From Aeromicrobium camelliae (GTDB lineage Bacteria > Actinomycetota > Actinomycetes > Propionibacteriales > Nocardioidaceae): a stretch of 64,000 bases of DNA. This document shows, piece by piece, positions 42,149-51,177 of the stretch (position 1 is its first letter; each line of letters starts with the position of its first letter). Position numbers and translations under genes: made by a program. The stretch lies in assembly GCF_003850045.1 (NCBI RefSeq), contig NZ_RQJX01000008.1:1-64000 (forward strand). Reading direction: 5' to 3'. The notes under the pieces are model-generated. The model was not told the origin of the DNA, searched no databases, and saw nothing but the letters and a program-made list of their open reading frames with translations.

Positions 42149-43687
42149 ATGACCGATTCTCAGGATCCCTACGCGGACCGTCCCTACGTTCCGCCCGCGG
42201 GCCCGCGTGGGCCCCAGGACCCCGCCTCGCCGGCCGCCCCGGCGTCGAGCGGGGGCGAGAATGCCGGTGAGCCTGGCGGCCCGGCGAGCCCGCACCCCCA
42301 TCAGCCCACCCCGCCGGCCGAGCCCCACGGCGACCCGCTCGACCCCAACCGTCGCGACGAAGACACCACCCGCTTCGCACAGGCGCCCGGCGGCCCAGCC
42401 AGCGGACCCGGCGTTCCGCCGCCAGGGCCCGATGCGGCTCGGGAAGCGCACACACCGCAGGGCGGCCCGTTCGTCTCGGACAGCGAGCACACGACGGTCC
42501 TCGGCGCCCCGCCCGCTGGGCCGGGAGCGACGCCGCCTGGAGCCGGTGCGACGCCTCAGAGCGGCGGCTCGACTCGGCCGCCCCGTCGCGGACGGCTCGT
42601 GGCCGCGGTCGTCGGGATCGTCCTGCTGGCTGGTGCGGCCGGCGTCGGCGGCGCAGCACTGTACGACGAGTTCTCGAACGGATCAGGTCTCTCGCCGCGC
42701 ACGACCAACACGGGCACGTCGCTCGACGATCCCGCGTCCTCGGATCTGCCGGCCGGCACCGTCGAGCAGGTGGCCCAGAAGATGATGCCGTCCGTCGTCC
42801 AGATCAACTTCGCCGGCAGCGGCGAAGGTGGCTCCGGCACCGGCGTCATCATCAGCGAGGACGGACAGATCCTCACGAACAATCACGTGGTCGAGGCGGC
42901 GGCCGACGGCGGCACCCTCACCGTCTCGTTCAACGACGGCACCAACGCCGAGGCCACCATCATCGGCCGTGACCCCGCGACCGACATCGCGGTCATCCAG
43001 GCCGAGGGCGTCTCCAATCTCACTCCGGCTGACTTCGGCCGCTCCAGCGAGGTGCGCGTGGGCCAGGAAGTCGTCGCCATCGGCTCCCCGTTCGGGCTGG
43101 AATCCACGGTCACGCAGGGCATCATCTCCGCGCTCAACCGGCCGGTCTCGCCGGGAAGCCAGACCAGCGACTCCGACACGGTCACCACGTTCCCCGCGAT
43201 CCAGACCGACGCCGCCATCAACCCCGGCAACTCCGGCGGACCGCTCGTGGACCTCGAGGGACGCGTCATCGGCATCAACTCGGCCATCCGGTCCTCGGGC
43301 ATCGAGGGCGGCTCGATCGGACTCGGCTTCGCCATCCCGAGCGACCTCGCCCGCAACGTCGCCGCGCAGATCCTCGACGGCAAGACGGTCGAGCACGCGC
43401 GGATCGGCATCACGGTGCAGAACGCGACGAGCGACGACCAGATCACCGGTATCGGCGCACGGGTCGCGGATGTCGAGCCCGGCGGCCCCGGCGACGATGC
43501 GGGTCTGCGCGAGGGCGACATCGTGACGAGCGTGGACGATCACCCGGTTGCCAGCAACCAGGCGCTGATCGCCACGATCCGCGGCTACCAGCCCGGTGAC
43601 GAGGTCACGCTGACGATCCTGCGCGACGGCCGCCAGGAGCAGGTCCAGGTCACCCTCGGCTCCGACCAAGGCGACCTCGCCCGCTGA
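42149..43687 (+). CDS. pepD: HtrA-like membrane serine protease with PDZ domain (PepD-like)
   Basis: This 512-residue protein has a proline-rich, disordered cytoplasmic N-terminus (residues 1-147), one membrane segment (149-171), a trypsin-like protease domain with the triad His246 (TNNHVVE), Asp279 (ATDIAVI) and Ser362 (NPGNSGGPL), and a C-terminal PDZ domain. It degrades or refolds damaged extracytoplasmic proteins. It follows mprB by 77 bases, as mycobacterial pepD follows mprB, and is probably controlled by MprA and by the stress sigma system. The start ATG is followed directly by MTDSQDPYAD. Confidence 0.93.
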   Translation: MTDSQDPYADRPYVPPAGPRGPQDPASPAAPASSGGENAGEPGGPASPHPHQPTPPAEPHGDPLDPNRRDEDTTRFAQAPGGPASGPGVPPPGPDAAREAHTPQGGPFVSDSEHTTVLGAPPAGPGATPPGAGATPQSGGSTRPPRRGRLVAAVVGIVLLAGAAGVGGAALYDEFSNGSGLSPRTTNTGTSLDDPASSDLPAGTVEQVAQKMMPSVVQINFAGSGEGGSGTGVIISEDGQILTNNHVVEAAADGGTLTVSFNDGTNAEATIIGRDPATDIAVIQAEGVSNLTPADFGRSSEVRVGQEVVAIGSPFGLESTVTQGIISALNRPVSPGSQTSDSDTVTTFPAIQTDAAINPGNSGGPLVDLEGRVIGINSAIRSSGIEGGSIGLGFAIPSDLARNVAAQILDGKTVEHARIGITVQNATSDDQITGIGARVADVEPGGPGDDAGLREGDIVTSVDDHPVASNQALIATIRGYQPGDEVTLTILRDGRQEQVQVTLGSDQGDLAR

Positions 43688-43706
43688 TCCATCACCTACA
43701 GCGCCC

Positions 43707-43812
43707 GTAGGTGGTCGAGTAGGGCGGAGCTCTGCGGAGCCCGTATCGAGACCACGTCACGTCGACAGGCCTCGACACGCGGCTCGTCCCTCGCCGCTAC
43801 TCGACCACCTAC
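43707..43812. repeat. Dispersed intergenic inverted-repeat element, copy 1
   Basis: This 106-bp element has perfect 16-bp ends GTAGGTGGTCGAGTAG and CTACTCGACCACCTAC. Between them lie CGTATCGAGACCAC and GTCGACAGGCCTCG, which are shared with copy 2. It sits just after the protease gene. It looks like a REP/MITE-like repeat family of this genome and has no coding capacity of its own. Confidence 0.85.
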
Positions 43813-43839
43813 ATCCTCGCCTGACTCCCCGCCCGGGCA

Positions 43840-43933
43840 TAGGTGGTCGAGTAGGAGGTCGCTCAGCGACCGACGTATCGAGACCACGGTTACGTCGACA
43901 GGCCTCGCTCCCTCGCGGCTACTCGACCACCTA
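43840..43933. repeat. Dispersed intergenic inverted-repeat element, copy 2
   Basis: This 94-bp element has 15-bp ends TAGGTGGTCGAGTAG and CTACTCGACCACCTA in the same orientation as copy 1, 27 bases away. It contains the same CGTATCGAGACCAC and GTCGACAGGCCTCGC core plus an extra hairpin GGTCGCT-CAGCGACC near the left end. It ends 4 bases before the stop of the old yellow enzyme gene. It may act as that gene's terminator. Confidence 0.85.
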
Positions 43934-43937
43934 CGAC

Positions 43938-45023
43938 TCAGCGCCAGGCGCCTCGTTCGTATTGGGGTGCGTAGGGCGCGGCGGTGCGGTCGATACCGAG
44001 CTCGTGGGCGGCGCGCAGGGGCCAGCCCGGCTCGCGCAGGGCGGCACGGGCGAGCAGCACGAGGTCCGCGTCGCCGTCGGCGACGATCCGCTCGGCCTGC
44101 TCCGGGTCGGTGATGAGGCCGACCGCGCCGGTCACCATGTCCGAGCCGGACCGGACCTCGCGGGCCAGCGGCACCTGGTACCCGGGCCCGACCGGGATGT
44201 CCGCCGGCAGGATCGCCCCCGACGACACGTCGACGACGTCGACCCCGTGGTCCTTGAGTTCAGCGGTGAGCTTGGTGGTCTCCTCGATCGTCCACCCGCC
44301 CTCGAGCCAGTCGGTGCCGGAGAACCGGATGCCGAGCGGCTTGTCCTCGGGCCAGACCGCGCGGACGGCGTCCACCACCTCACGGACGAGCCGCGTGCGG
44401 CCGTCGAAGTCGCCGCCGTACTCGTCCGTGCGCTGGTTCGACAGCGGGGACAGGAACTGGTGCAGCAGGTAGCCGTGGGCGGCGTGGATCTCGATGAGGT
44501 CGAAGCCCGCCTCGTCGGCGCGGCGCGCGGCGTCGGCGAACGCCTGGGGAAGCGCCGCGACCTCCTGTGTCGTCAGCTCACGCGGCTCGTCGTATCCGGG
44601 AAAGGCGATCGGTGACGGGGCGACGGTCTGCCATCCGCCCTCGCTCGCCGGGACCGACCCCTCTCCCGCTTCGCTGAACGGGGCGTACGTCGACGCCTTG
44701 CGGCCCGCGTGGGCGATCTGCACTCCGATGGGTGCGCCCTGATCGTGGACAAAGTCGACGATCCTGCGCCAGGCGTCGCGCTGGGTCTCGTTCCACAGCC
44801 CCGTGTCCTCGGGGCTGATGCGTCCCTCGGGAACCACGGCCGTGGCCTCGGTGATGAGCAGGCCGAAGCCGCCGATCGCGTGAGAACCCAGGTGGACCAG
44901 GTGCCAGTCGGTGGGAACACCGTCACGGGCGAAGCACGAGTACTGGCACATGGGGGCGAGCCAGATCCGGTTGCGGGCGGTGACACCGCGCACCGTCAGC
45001 GGTTCGAACAAGGCAGGGGTCAT
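43938..45023 (-). CDS. NADH:flavin oxidoreductase / old yellow enzyme (YqjM-like)
   Basis: This 361-residue FMN-dependent TIM-barrel enzyme has LAPMCQYSC (the YqjM-type Cys that tunes FMN), HLGSHAIGGFGLLITEATAV, IQIAHAGRKA-like VQIAHAGRKAS, and the substrate motif IHAAHGYLLHQFLSPLSNQRTDEYGG. It reduces activated C=C bonds, such as those in enones or nitroesters, with NAD(P)H. The start ATG at 45023 is the family start; a longer frame adds unlike residues. A single gene between two repeat copies and the giant surface protein gene. Confidence 0.93.
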   Translation of the reverse strand: MTPALFEPLTVRGVTARNRIWLAPMCQYSCFARDGVPTDWHLVHLGSHAIGGFGLLITEATAVVPEGRISPEDTGLWNETQRDAWRRIVDFVHDQGAPIGVQIAHAGRKASTYAPFSEAGEGSVPASEGGWQTVAPSPIAFPGYDEPRELTTQEVAALPQAFADAARRADEAGFDLIEIHAAHGYLLHQFLSPLSNQRTDEYGGDFDGRTRLVREVVDAVRAVWPEDKPLGIRFSGTDWLEGGWTIEETTKLTAELKDHGVDVVDVSSGAILPADIPVGPGYQVPLAREVRSGSDMVTGAVGLITDPEQAERIVADGDADLVLLARAALREPGWPLRAAHELGIDRTAAPYAPQYERGAWR

Positions 45024-45072
45024 GTCTACCACAACCGGCGGCCAGCCTCCCGCATTCCTCACCGACGCATGA

Positions 45073-45115
45073 CAAAGGGCCCGTTCCACCACTTCCCGAT
45101 GGAACGAGCCCCTTG
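45073..45115 (-). terminator. Terminator-like hairpin downstream of the giant surface protein gene
   Basis: Arms 45073-45088 and 45100-45115 pair over 16 bases with two mismatches and an 11-base loop. On the minus strand the stem is followed by a short T-rich end. It is the second of two hairpins after the surface protein stop codon. Confidence 0.65.
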
Positions 45116-45123
45116 CCCGGGGG

Positions 45124-45165
45124 CCCACGGCGCGGGTCGCCTCGGGGGCTATCCCGCGCCGTGGG
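45124..45165 (-). terminator. GC-rich hairpin immediately after the giant surface protein gene
   Basis: CCCACGGCGCGGG (45124-45136) pairs perfectly with CCCGCGCCGTGGG (45153-45165), starting 6 bases after the stop codon on the minus strand. With the next hairpin it forms a tandem termination region. Confidence 0.7.
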
Positions 45166-45171
45166 GGCCTC

Positions 45172-48100
45172 TCAGCGGCGCACTCGCTGCGTCATGAGCG
45201 CACCGCCACCGAGCAGTGCGATCAGTCCGGCGAGCACCAGCCACAGCGCTGAGTCCGGCGCACCGGCATCGGGCAGCTCCGCGACGAGCACCCGCACCGA
45301 GTCGTCGGTGCCGATCGGATCGCCGCCGGGCGGCGTTCCGGTAGCCGTCGCGTGATTGTCGACGTAGCCACGCTCACGGTCGGCCTCGGTCGGCGTGTAG
45401 GTCGCGGTCGCCGTGACCTTCTCACCCGGAGCCAGGACACCGGCCTCGCCCGGCCAGTCGCGGTAGGTGATCTTCGACAGGCCCTCGAGCCCGTCGCGCA
45501 CTTGCACGTCAGTGAGGGTCACCGTTCCGGTGTTCTCGACCTCGAACGTGTACCGGATCTGGTCGCCGTCAACCGTGCCGGTCTTCGTCAGCTTCAGTCC
45601 CGGCAGCGCGGGGAGCGGGGTGCGCTCCTCGTCCGGACCGTCGACCGGATCGCCGGTCGGCGGGGTCCCGGTTGCCAGGGCATGGTTGACGACTTCGCCG
45701 CGGTCGATGTCGGCCTGGGTCAGCGTGTAGGTGGCGGTCGCCGTGACGCTCTCGCCGGGGGCGAGGACGCTCTCGTCGCCGGGCCAGACGTACTCGAGGT
45801 CGGACAGACCCTCGAGCTCGTCGGCGATCGACACGTCGCGCAGCGTCACGTTGCCGGTGTTGGTCGCCTCGAAGGTGTAAGTGACGGTGTCACCAGCCTT
45901 CGACGCAGCACCCGCATTCAGCGTCGCGGTCTTGACCAGAGCGATGCTCGGACCCGCCTCGATCGGAACCGAGACCTCGTCGATGTCGTCGACCCGCTCA
46001 CCCGCCGGCGGCTGACCCGACGCGGTAGCGACGTTGTCGACCGAGCCAGCATCGACATCAGCCTGCGTCAGCGTGTAGGTCGCCGTCGCCGTCACCGACT
46101 CGCCGTAACCCAGCACACCCTCAGCAGTCGGCCAAGGACCGAACACGATGTCCGACAGACCCGCCAGCTCATCGCTGAGCGCCACGTCGGTGAGCGTCAC
46201 ATTGCCCGTGTTGGTGATCGTGAACTCGTACTCCACGGTGTCACCAGCGCGACCCTCCGCACCCTCGGCAAGCGCACCGGACTTCACCAGATCGATCGAC
46301 GCGAGCTGCGGCAGCGGCAACTCATGATCGTCCTCGTTCTCCACCGGAGGCTGACCACCAGGAGGCGTGCCCACGACCGTGGCGTTGTTGACCACATCAC
46401 CGCGGTCGATGTCCGCCGCCGTCAACGTGTACTCGGCCGTCGCCGTCACCGACTCACCCGGAGCCAGCACACCAACCTCACCCGGCCACGTGTAGACGAG
46501 CTCGGACAGCCCCTCCATCGGATCGGTGATCGACACACCCGTCAACGTCACATTGCCGGTGTTCGTCGCGGTGAACTCGTACTCCACCGTGTCACCGGGG
46601 ACAACCTGCGCCCCATCGGCGAGACCGCCGGACTTCACCAGATCGATGCCCGGATTCGACGGCACATCCACACGCTCGGTGTCGTCGTCCTCGACCGGAT
46701 CACCGGACGGCGGCGTACCCACGACCGAAGCCGTGTTATCGACACCACCGGCATCGACGTCGGACTGCTTCAGCTCATACGTCGCCGTCGCGGTCACGGA
46801 CTCGCCGGGCAACAGCGTCCCCGCCTCATCCGGCCACGTGCCGAAGACGATGTCGGACAGGCCGTCGAGCTCATCGCTCAGTGCCACATCGGTCAACGTC
46901 ACGTTACCGATGTTCGTGACCGTGAACTCGTACTCCACCGTGTCACCAGCGCGACCCTCCGAACCCTCGGCGAGCGCACCGGACTTCACCACCTCGATGA
47001 GCGGCAACTCAGGAAGGTCGACGATGTGCTCGTCGGTGTTGTCCACCGGGTCGCCGGACGGCGGCGTGCCAGTCGCGGTGACCGTGTTCTCCACCTCACC
47101 GGTGTCGAGATCGGCCTGCGTCAGCTCGTACGTGGCGGTCGCCGTCACCGACTCACCCGGCTGCAGCGTGCCTGCCTCACCCGGCCAGTCGCCGAACACG
47201 ATCTCAGACAGACCCTCCAGCGGGTCATCCAGCGTCACGTCAGCCAATGTCACGTTGCCCGTGTTCGTCACCGTGAACTCGTACTCCACGGTGTCACCCG
47301 CGACACCCTCAGAACCTTCACGCAGGGCGCCGGTCTTCTCGACGTCGATCGCGGGGGACTGTGCCACCGGAACCTGAGCGTCGTCGGTGTCAGTGACCGG
47401 ATCGCCGCTCGGCGGCGTGCCTGTGGCGGTCGCCACGTTGTCGACGCCACCGGCGTTCACGTCGGCCTGCGTCAGCGTGTACGTGGCGGTCGCCGTGACC
47501 GACTCACCCGGCTGCAGCATCCCGGCCTCACCCGGCCAATCACCGAACACGATGTCCGACAGGCCCTCCAGCTCATCGCTGAGCGCCACCTCGGTCAACG
47601 TCACGTTCCCAGTGTTGGTGATCGTGAACCCGTACTCCACGGTGTCGCCCGCAACACCCTGCGCGCCCTCGGCGAGCGCACCGGACTTCACCAGGTCGAT
47701 GGCCGACGCCTGCGGCACATCGACGACGTGATTGTCGGTGTTCTCCACCGGATCGCCGCTCGGCGGCGTGCCCGTCGCGGTCACCGTGTTCTCGACCTGG
47801 CCGGCGTTCACATCGGCCTGCGTCAGCTCGTACGTGGCGGTTGCCGTGACCGACTCACCCGGCTCCAGCACCCCGGCCTCACCCGGCCAGTCACCGAACA
47901 CGATCTCGGACAGACCCGGCAGCGGATCGTCCAACGTCACGCCCGTAAGCGTCACGTTCCCGGTGTTCGTCACCATGAACTCGTACTCCACCGTGTCGCC
48001 CGCACGTCCCTGCGCACCCTCGGCAAGCCCACCGGACTTCACCACATTGATCGATGCATCGGGGGTGATCGTGACGATCTCCTTGTCGGTGTTCTCCACT

Positions 48101-50625
48101 GGATCGCCGCTCGGCGGCGTGCCCGTCGCGGTCACCGTGTTCTCGACCTGGCCGGCGTTCACATCGGCCTGCGTCAACTCGTACGTGGCGGTCGCCGTGA
48201 CCGACTCGCCCGGAGCCAGCACCCCAGCCTCACCCGGCCAATCACCGAACACGATGTCCGACAGACCTGGCAGCGGATCGTCCAACGTCACGTCGGTGAG
48301 CGTCACGTTGCCCGTGTTCGTCACCGTGAACTCGTACTCCACGGTATCACCGGCGCGACCCTCCGCGCCGTCAGCGAGCGCACCGGACTTCACGACATCA
48401 AGCGCGGGCGCCTGCGGCACCTCGACGATTTCCTCGGCGGTGTCGGTCACCGGGTCACCCGTCGGGGGCGTGCCCGTGGCGGTGGCCGTGTTCTCGACCT
48501 GCCCGGCATCCACGTCGGCCTGCGTCAACTCGTACGTGGCGGTCGCCGTGACCGACTCGCCCGGAGCCAGCACCCCAGCCTCACCCGGCCAGTCACCGAA
48601 CACGATGTCCGAGAGCCCCTCGAGTTCATCGCTCAGCGCCACGTCGGTCAACGTCACGTTACCCAGGTTGCTGATGGTGAACTGGTACTCCACCGTGTCG
48701 CCGGCAACGCCCGGCGAACCGGCTGCGAGGGCCCCGTTCTTCACGAGGTCGATGAGCGGCTGCTGCGGCACCTCGACAATCTCCTCGTCGGTGTCGGTCA
48801 CCGGGTCACCCGTCGGGGGCGTGCCCGTGGCGGTGGCCGTGTTCTCGACCTGGCCGGCGTTCACATCGGCCTGCGTCAACTCGTACGTGGCGGTCGCCGT
48901 GACCGACTCACCCGGAGCCAGCACCCCGGCCTCACCCGGCCAATCACCGAACACGATCTCGGACAGACCCGGCAGCGGGTCATCCAGCGTCACGCCCGTA
49001 AGCGTCACGTTGCCCGTGTTCGTCACCGCGAACTCGTACTCCACCGTGTCGCCCGCGACACCCTGCGCACCCTCGGCAAGCCCACCGGACTTCACCACGT
49101 CGATCGCTGCATCCGGCGCAACCGGAACCTGAGCGTCATCCGTGTCGGAAACCGGATCACCGAACGGCGGCGTGCCGACAGCGGTCACCGTGTTGTCGAC
49201 GCCACCTGTGTTCACATCGGCCTGCGTCAGCTCGTACGTCGCGGTCGCCGCGACGCTCTCGCCCGGAGCCAGCACACCGGCCTCACCCGGCCAGTCACCG
49301 AACACGATCTCGGACAGACCCGGCAGCGGATCGTCCAACGTCACGTCGGTGAGCGTCACATTCCCGGTGTTCGTCACCGTGAACCGATACTCCACCGTGT
49401 CGCCCGCGACACCCTGCGCACCCTCGGCGAGGGCACCGGACTTCTCGACCTGGATCGACGGCGCCAGCTCCGGCAGCGTGACCTCGGCGGGATCCTCGTC
49501 GCTGACAGGAGAACCAGCCGGCGGCTGACCTGTGACTGTCGCGGTGTTCGTGACGGTGCCGGCGGCGATGTCCTCGGCTGTGAGCTCGTAGGTCGCCGTC
49601 GCCGTGACCGACTCACCCGGCTCCAGCACCCCGGCCTCGCCCGGCCATGCACCGAACGTGATGCCCGACAGACCTGGCTTCGGGTCGTTCAAGGTCACGT
49701 CGGTCAGGGTGATCGAGCCGGTGTTGGTGATCGTGAAGTCATACTCGACGATGTCGCCGGGAAGACCCACTGCCCCGTCGGCCAGCACGCCGTCCTTCAC
49801 CAGCTCGATGGTGGCGCAGGTGTCGTTGATGATCTGGGTCAAGGTGTCCCGCAGATCGCTGAAGCCCGTAGCGAAGTAATCGCTGTTCTCAACCGTGCCC
49901 GAGACCTGAGCGATATGCTCGCGGAACTGGTCCAGCGCACCGCCCGACAGATTGTCAGTCGCGCCGACACCGATGATGCGTGTGCCCTGGGCCTTGACCG
50001 CGTTGGCGCTTTCCACCGCGCGAGTGATCGACGGCACATCCGTGGAACCGCCGGGACCTTGGGCCGGCGATCCGTACTGCGTCGGGTTGCCGTCCGTCAC
50101 GAAAAGCAAGGCGTCGTACTGCTCGGGAGCCGATGCGATCGCCGCGAACGCGCGATCCCAGTTCGTGCCGCCTCGCTGCGAGTTGGGCCGCTGAATGCCG
50201 TTCACCTTGTCCGCGATGGTCTGGGAGCCCTGGGGCGTCATGACCGAGGTCAAAGGAAGGGGCGCGTTAGCCGGCGAACCCGTCGCGGGGGCGTTCGAGG
50301 CGAACGTGTGGATGGCGATCTGAACCGGATATCCGGTCAGCCCGGCCGCGAACTCCGCGATGTTGGACTTCATCTCTGCAAGCTGACCGTCAGTCACCGA
50401 GTTCGACAGGTCGAGACTGATCGCGAGCTTCAGATCCGGCTCACAGCGTTCAGGAAGACTCGGATTCGGAGCCGGGGGCGTCGTCGACTGGACCGCGCCG
50501 GCGGCGGTGATGCTGCCCATGACCGCGACCAGCATCGCCAACATGAGGGCGATGGCGCGGCGGGGCCAGCGGAGGTGGCGCCTGCGAGAGGCATGATTCG
50601 GCCTGGACCGAGAAGTGGACGTCAC
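45172..50625 (-). CDS. Giant sortase-anchored surface protein: VWA domain plus 13 DUF11/DUF7507-like repeats
   Basis: This is an 1817-residue cell-surface protein. It has a long basic N-terminus and signal helix (about residues 24-45, ending near AAGA). A von Willebrand A domain spans about residues 65-260, with MIDAS motif DLSNS, a GTNWDRAF loop and VTDGNPT. Thirteen repeats of about 116 residues follow (about residues 272-1775). Each repeat has the core [22 protein letters not shown], then [27 protein letters not shown]. The C-terminus has the sortase-like signal LPDAG near residue 1783, a membrane segment and a basic end. Start GTG at 50625 was chosen because AAGGAG lies 9 bases upstream. 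A role in adhesion is inferred. Confidence 0.9.
45290..49815 (-). repeat. Thirteen tandem coding repeats of about 348 bp
   Basis: The DNA encoding the 13 surface-protein repeats is itself highly repetitive, with long near-identical blocks between copies, for example the recurring GTGACCGACTCACCCGG segment on the plus strand. Copies 2 to 9 are most alike, and copies 1, 10, 12 and 13 more diverged. Such arrays change copy number by recombination and are hard to assemble from short reads, so the copy number seen here may not be exact. Confidence 0.9.
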
Positions 50626-50740
50626 GGTGCTGCTCTCCTTGCACGGGCGGTGGGGAGTACCGCGGCAAACCGCGGCAGGACACAGCAGGGCTGCATGCCA
50701 TAGTTCATCATTCATCCTCACACCGCGGCCGCTGCCCCGA

Positions 50741-51177
50741 ATGCTGGGATTTCACCCTCATTTTCACCCCCCTCGCTTCCCCTGGTCCCTCCTTCTCGCG
50801 AGCCTCGTACTCAACCTCGTGTACGCGGCGGTGCCAGGCGCACTGATTCCCGCGCAGATCGCCGACGCGTCATCGGACAGCAAAGCGATCCGGCTCGCGC
50901 TCGTCATGACCCTCTCGCCGCTGGTGACGATCGTCGTGCATCCCCGGGTCGGACTCGTGTCACTCGACAACGCCGTCTCGCTGCTGATGATCGCCGGGCG
51001 CCGGCCGTCGCGGGAGCGGCACTCACCACGACCGGCGGCTCATTTCTCGCCTACGCTGCGGTGGGGGTAGCCCTGTCGGCGCTGTTCATCGCGCGGATCT
51101 TCCCCAAGGGAACGAGTCCGCCACGGGTCATCACCGGGGACGGTCACCGTGCTCGTCAGGCGAGGCGCCTACGGTGA
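50741..51177 (+). pseudogene. Decayed MFS transporter gene (internal deletion and frameshift)
   Basis: From ATG at 50741 the frame reads the first transmembrane part of an MFS protein: SLLLASLVLNLVYAAVPGALIPAQIAD, then ALVMTLSPLVTIVVHP. Around 50990-51010 the coding signal shifts to another frame, which reads AVAGAALTTTGGSFLAYAAVGVALSALFIARIFPKG, a last MFS segment and its C-terminal end, with a stop at 51175-51177. The middle ten or so segments are missing. I see no intact gene in this interval (50626-51155). It is read as a remnant of a transporter gene. Confidence 0.7.

Noticed and set aside
43707-43933. The paired repeats as a short CRISPR array
   Set aside because: There are only two units with long inverted ends and shared interiors, and no short regular repeat with unique spacers.
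45290-49815. The 13 tandem repeats as a non-coding satellite
   Set aside because: They are in frame within an uninterrupted gene and encode a conserved extracellular domain.
45352-50703. Very long open frame of about 1780 codons on the plus strand opposite the giant surface protein gene
   Set aside because: It mirrors the repeats of the real gene, its composition is rich in Arg, His and Gly as in typical GC-rich antisense frames, and it has no domain or ribosome site.
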